Positions 40,765 to 40,986 of a stretch of DNA of 40,986 nucleotides are shown here, in pieces (the first letter of the stretch is position 1; each line of letters starts with the position of its first letter). A model generated the notes under the pieces. The model saw only the letters and a program-made list of their open reading frames with translations. It was not told where the DNA came from and searched no databases. The stretch comes from Microvirga pakistanensis (GTDB lineage Bacteria; Pseudomonadota; Alphaproteobacteria; Rhizobiales; Beijerinckiaceae): positions 9,407 through 50,392 of the forward strand of contig NZ_SPJX01000251.1 of assembly GCF_004458765.1 (NCBI RefSeq), read 5' to 3'. The position numbers and the translations under genes were made by a program.

Positions 40765-40986
40765 TGGCCAGAACACCGAACAGCACAGCCAATGAACTCT
40801 GCGGCCGGTTCAGGAGGGGGAACATCGAAAGCGAGACCGTGCGATGTTGAGCAGCTCTGCTGGGGAAGGCCTGTGATCGGCACACCTAAAACAGAACAAT
40901 CTTGTCAGCTGCGCGGGGTAAAGCGGACGCACTCGGACGGGTTGGACATGTCAGGTCCGGCTGCCGATGTGGCCGGCAAAATCGAG

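Noticed and set aside
1..40986. CRISPR arrays, rRNA genes or complete insertion sequences
   Set aside because: No regularly spaced direct repeats, rRNA-like segments or transposase genes with terminal repeats were seen on reading through the window.

Overview
The window looks like chromosomal DNA of a GC-rich alphaproteobacterium of the Hyphomicrobiales (Microvirga, Methylobacterium or Bradyrhizobium-like). The evidence is the codon use, the many orphan periplasmic substrate-binding proteins of the ABC_sub_bind type (all ending in a D[ED]VIE-like tail), a class III nucleotide cyclase with a periplasmic sensor, a DUF3422 protein and a PGPGW-type membrane protein. The assignment is inferred from protein resemblance only.

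Layout. (1) 1-8330 holds a GNAT acetyltransferase, four ABC_sub_bind substrate-binding proteins (one frameshifted), an AapJ-like amino-acid binding protein and a membrane nucleotide cyclase. No ABC permease or ATPase is present. A decayed tail of a cyclase/TPR protein lies at about 1755-1945. (2) 8331-19451 is a defence-like block on the + strand. It has a 1651-residue SF1 helicase with a C-terminal PD-(D/E)XK nuclease and a terminal GreA/GreB C-domain-like module, then a 1775-residue STAND-type NTPase with an N-terminal nuclease-like domain resembling Cap4/DUF4297 and Avs proteins. Each large gene is preceded by a perfect inverted repeat. (3) 20007-24438 is an integrative-element core read entirely on the - strand: tyrosine integrase, an overlapping unknown gene, an AlpA-like regulator, a 98-residue protein, a RepA-like AAA ATPase and a small acidic protein. 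It ends at a 3' fragment of a tRNA-Lys gene (24389-24438), which is the likely right attachment site. No intact tRNA-Lys or left repeat is visible, so the element probably extends beyond the left edge of the window or its left end has decayed.

(4) 24439-37000 mixes working genes (cupin, LivJ-like binding protein, MAPEG protein, Crp/Fnr regulator, alpha/beta hydrolase, PGPGW membrane protein, secreted hypothetical, fused MCE-PqiC-like protein, conserved 145-residue protein) with an unusual amount of gene debris. The debris comprises an NmrA-like reductase with a deletion and a frameshift, an M2 peptidase tail, a DUF442 phosphatase lacking its catalytic end, a pyridoxamine-phosphate-oxidase-like pseudogene and a second integrase N-terminus. 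(5) 37348-40764 holds an unrecognised 621-residue protein with a glycine/alanine-rich hydrophobic segment, and a DUF3422 membrane protein.

How the parts may work together (inference): the two giant proteins are the best candidates for an undescribed or under-described anti-phage or anti-plasmid module carried near a tRNA-Lys-targeting element. In the left region, the binding protein ending at 6112 directly abuts the cyclase gene, which fits a periplasmic binding protein feeding a signal to a cyclase rather than to a transporter.
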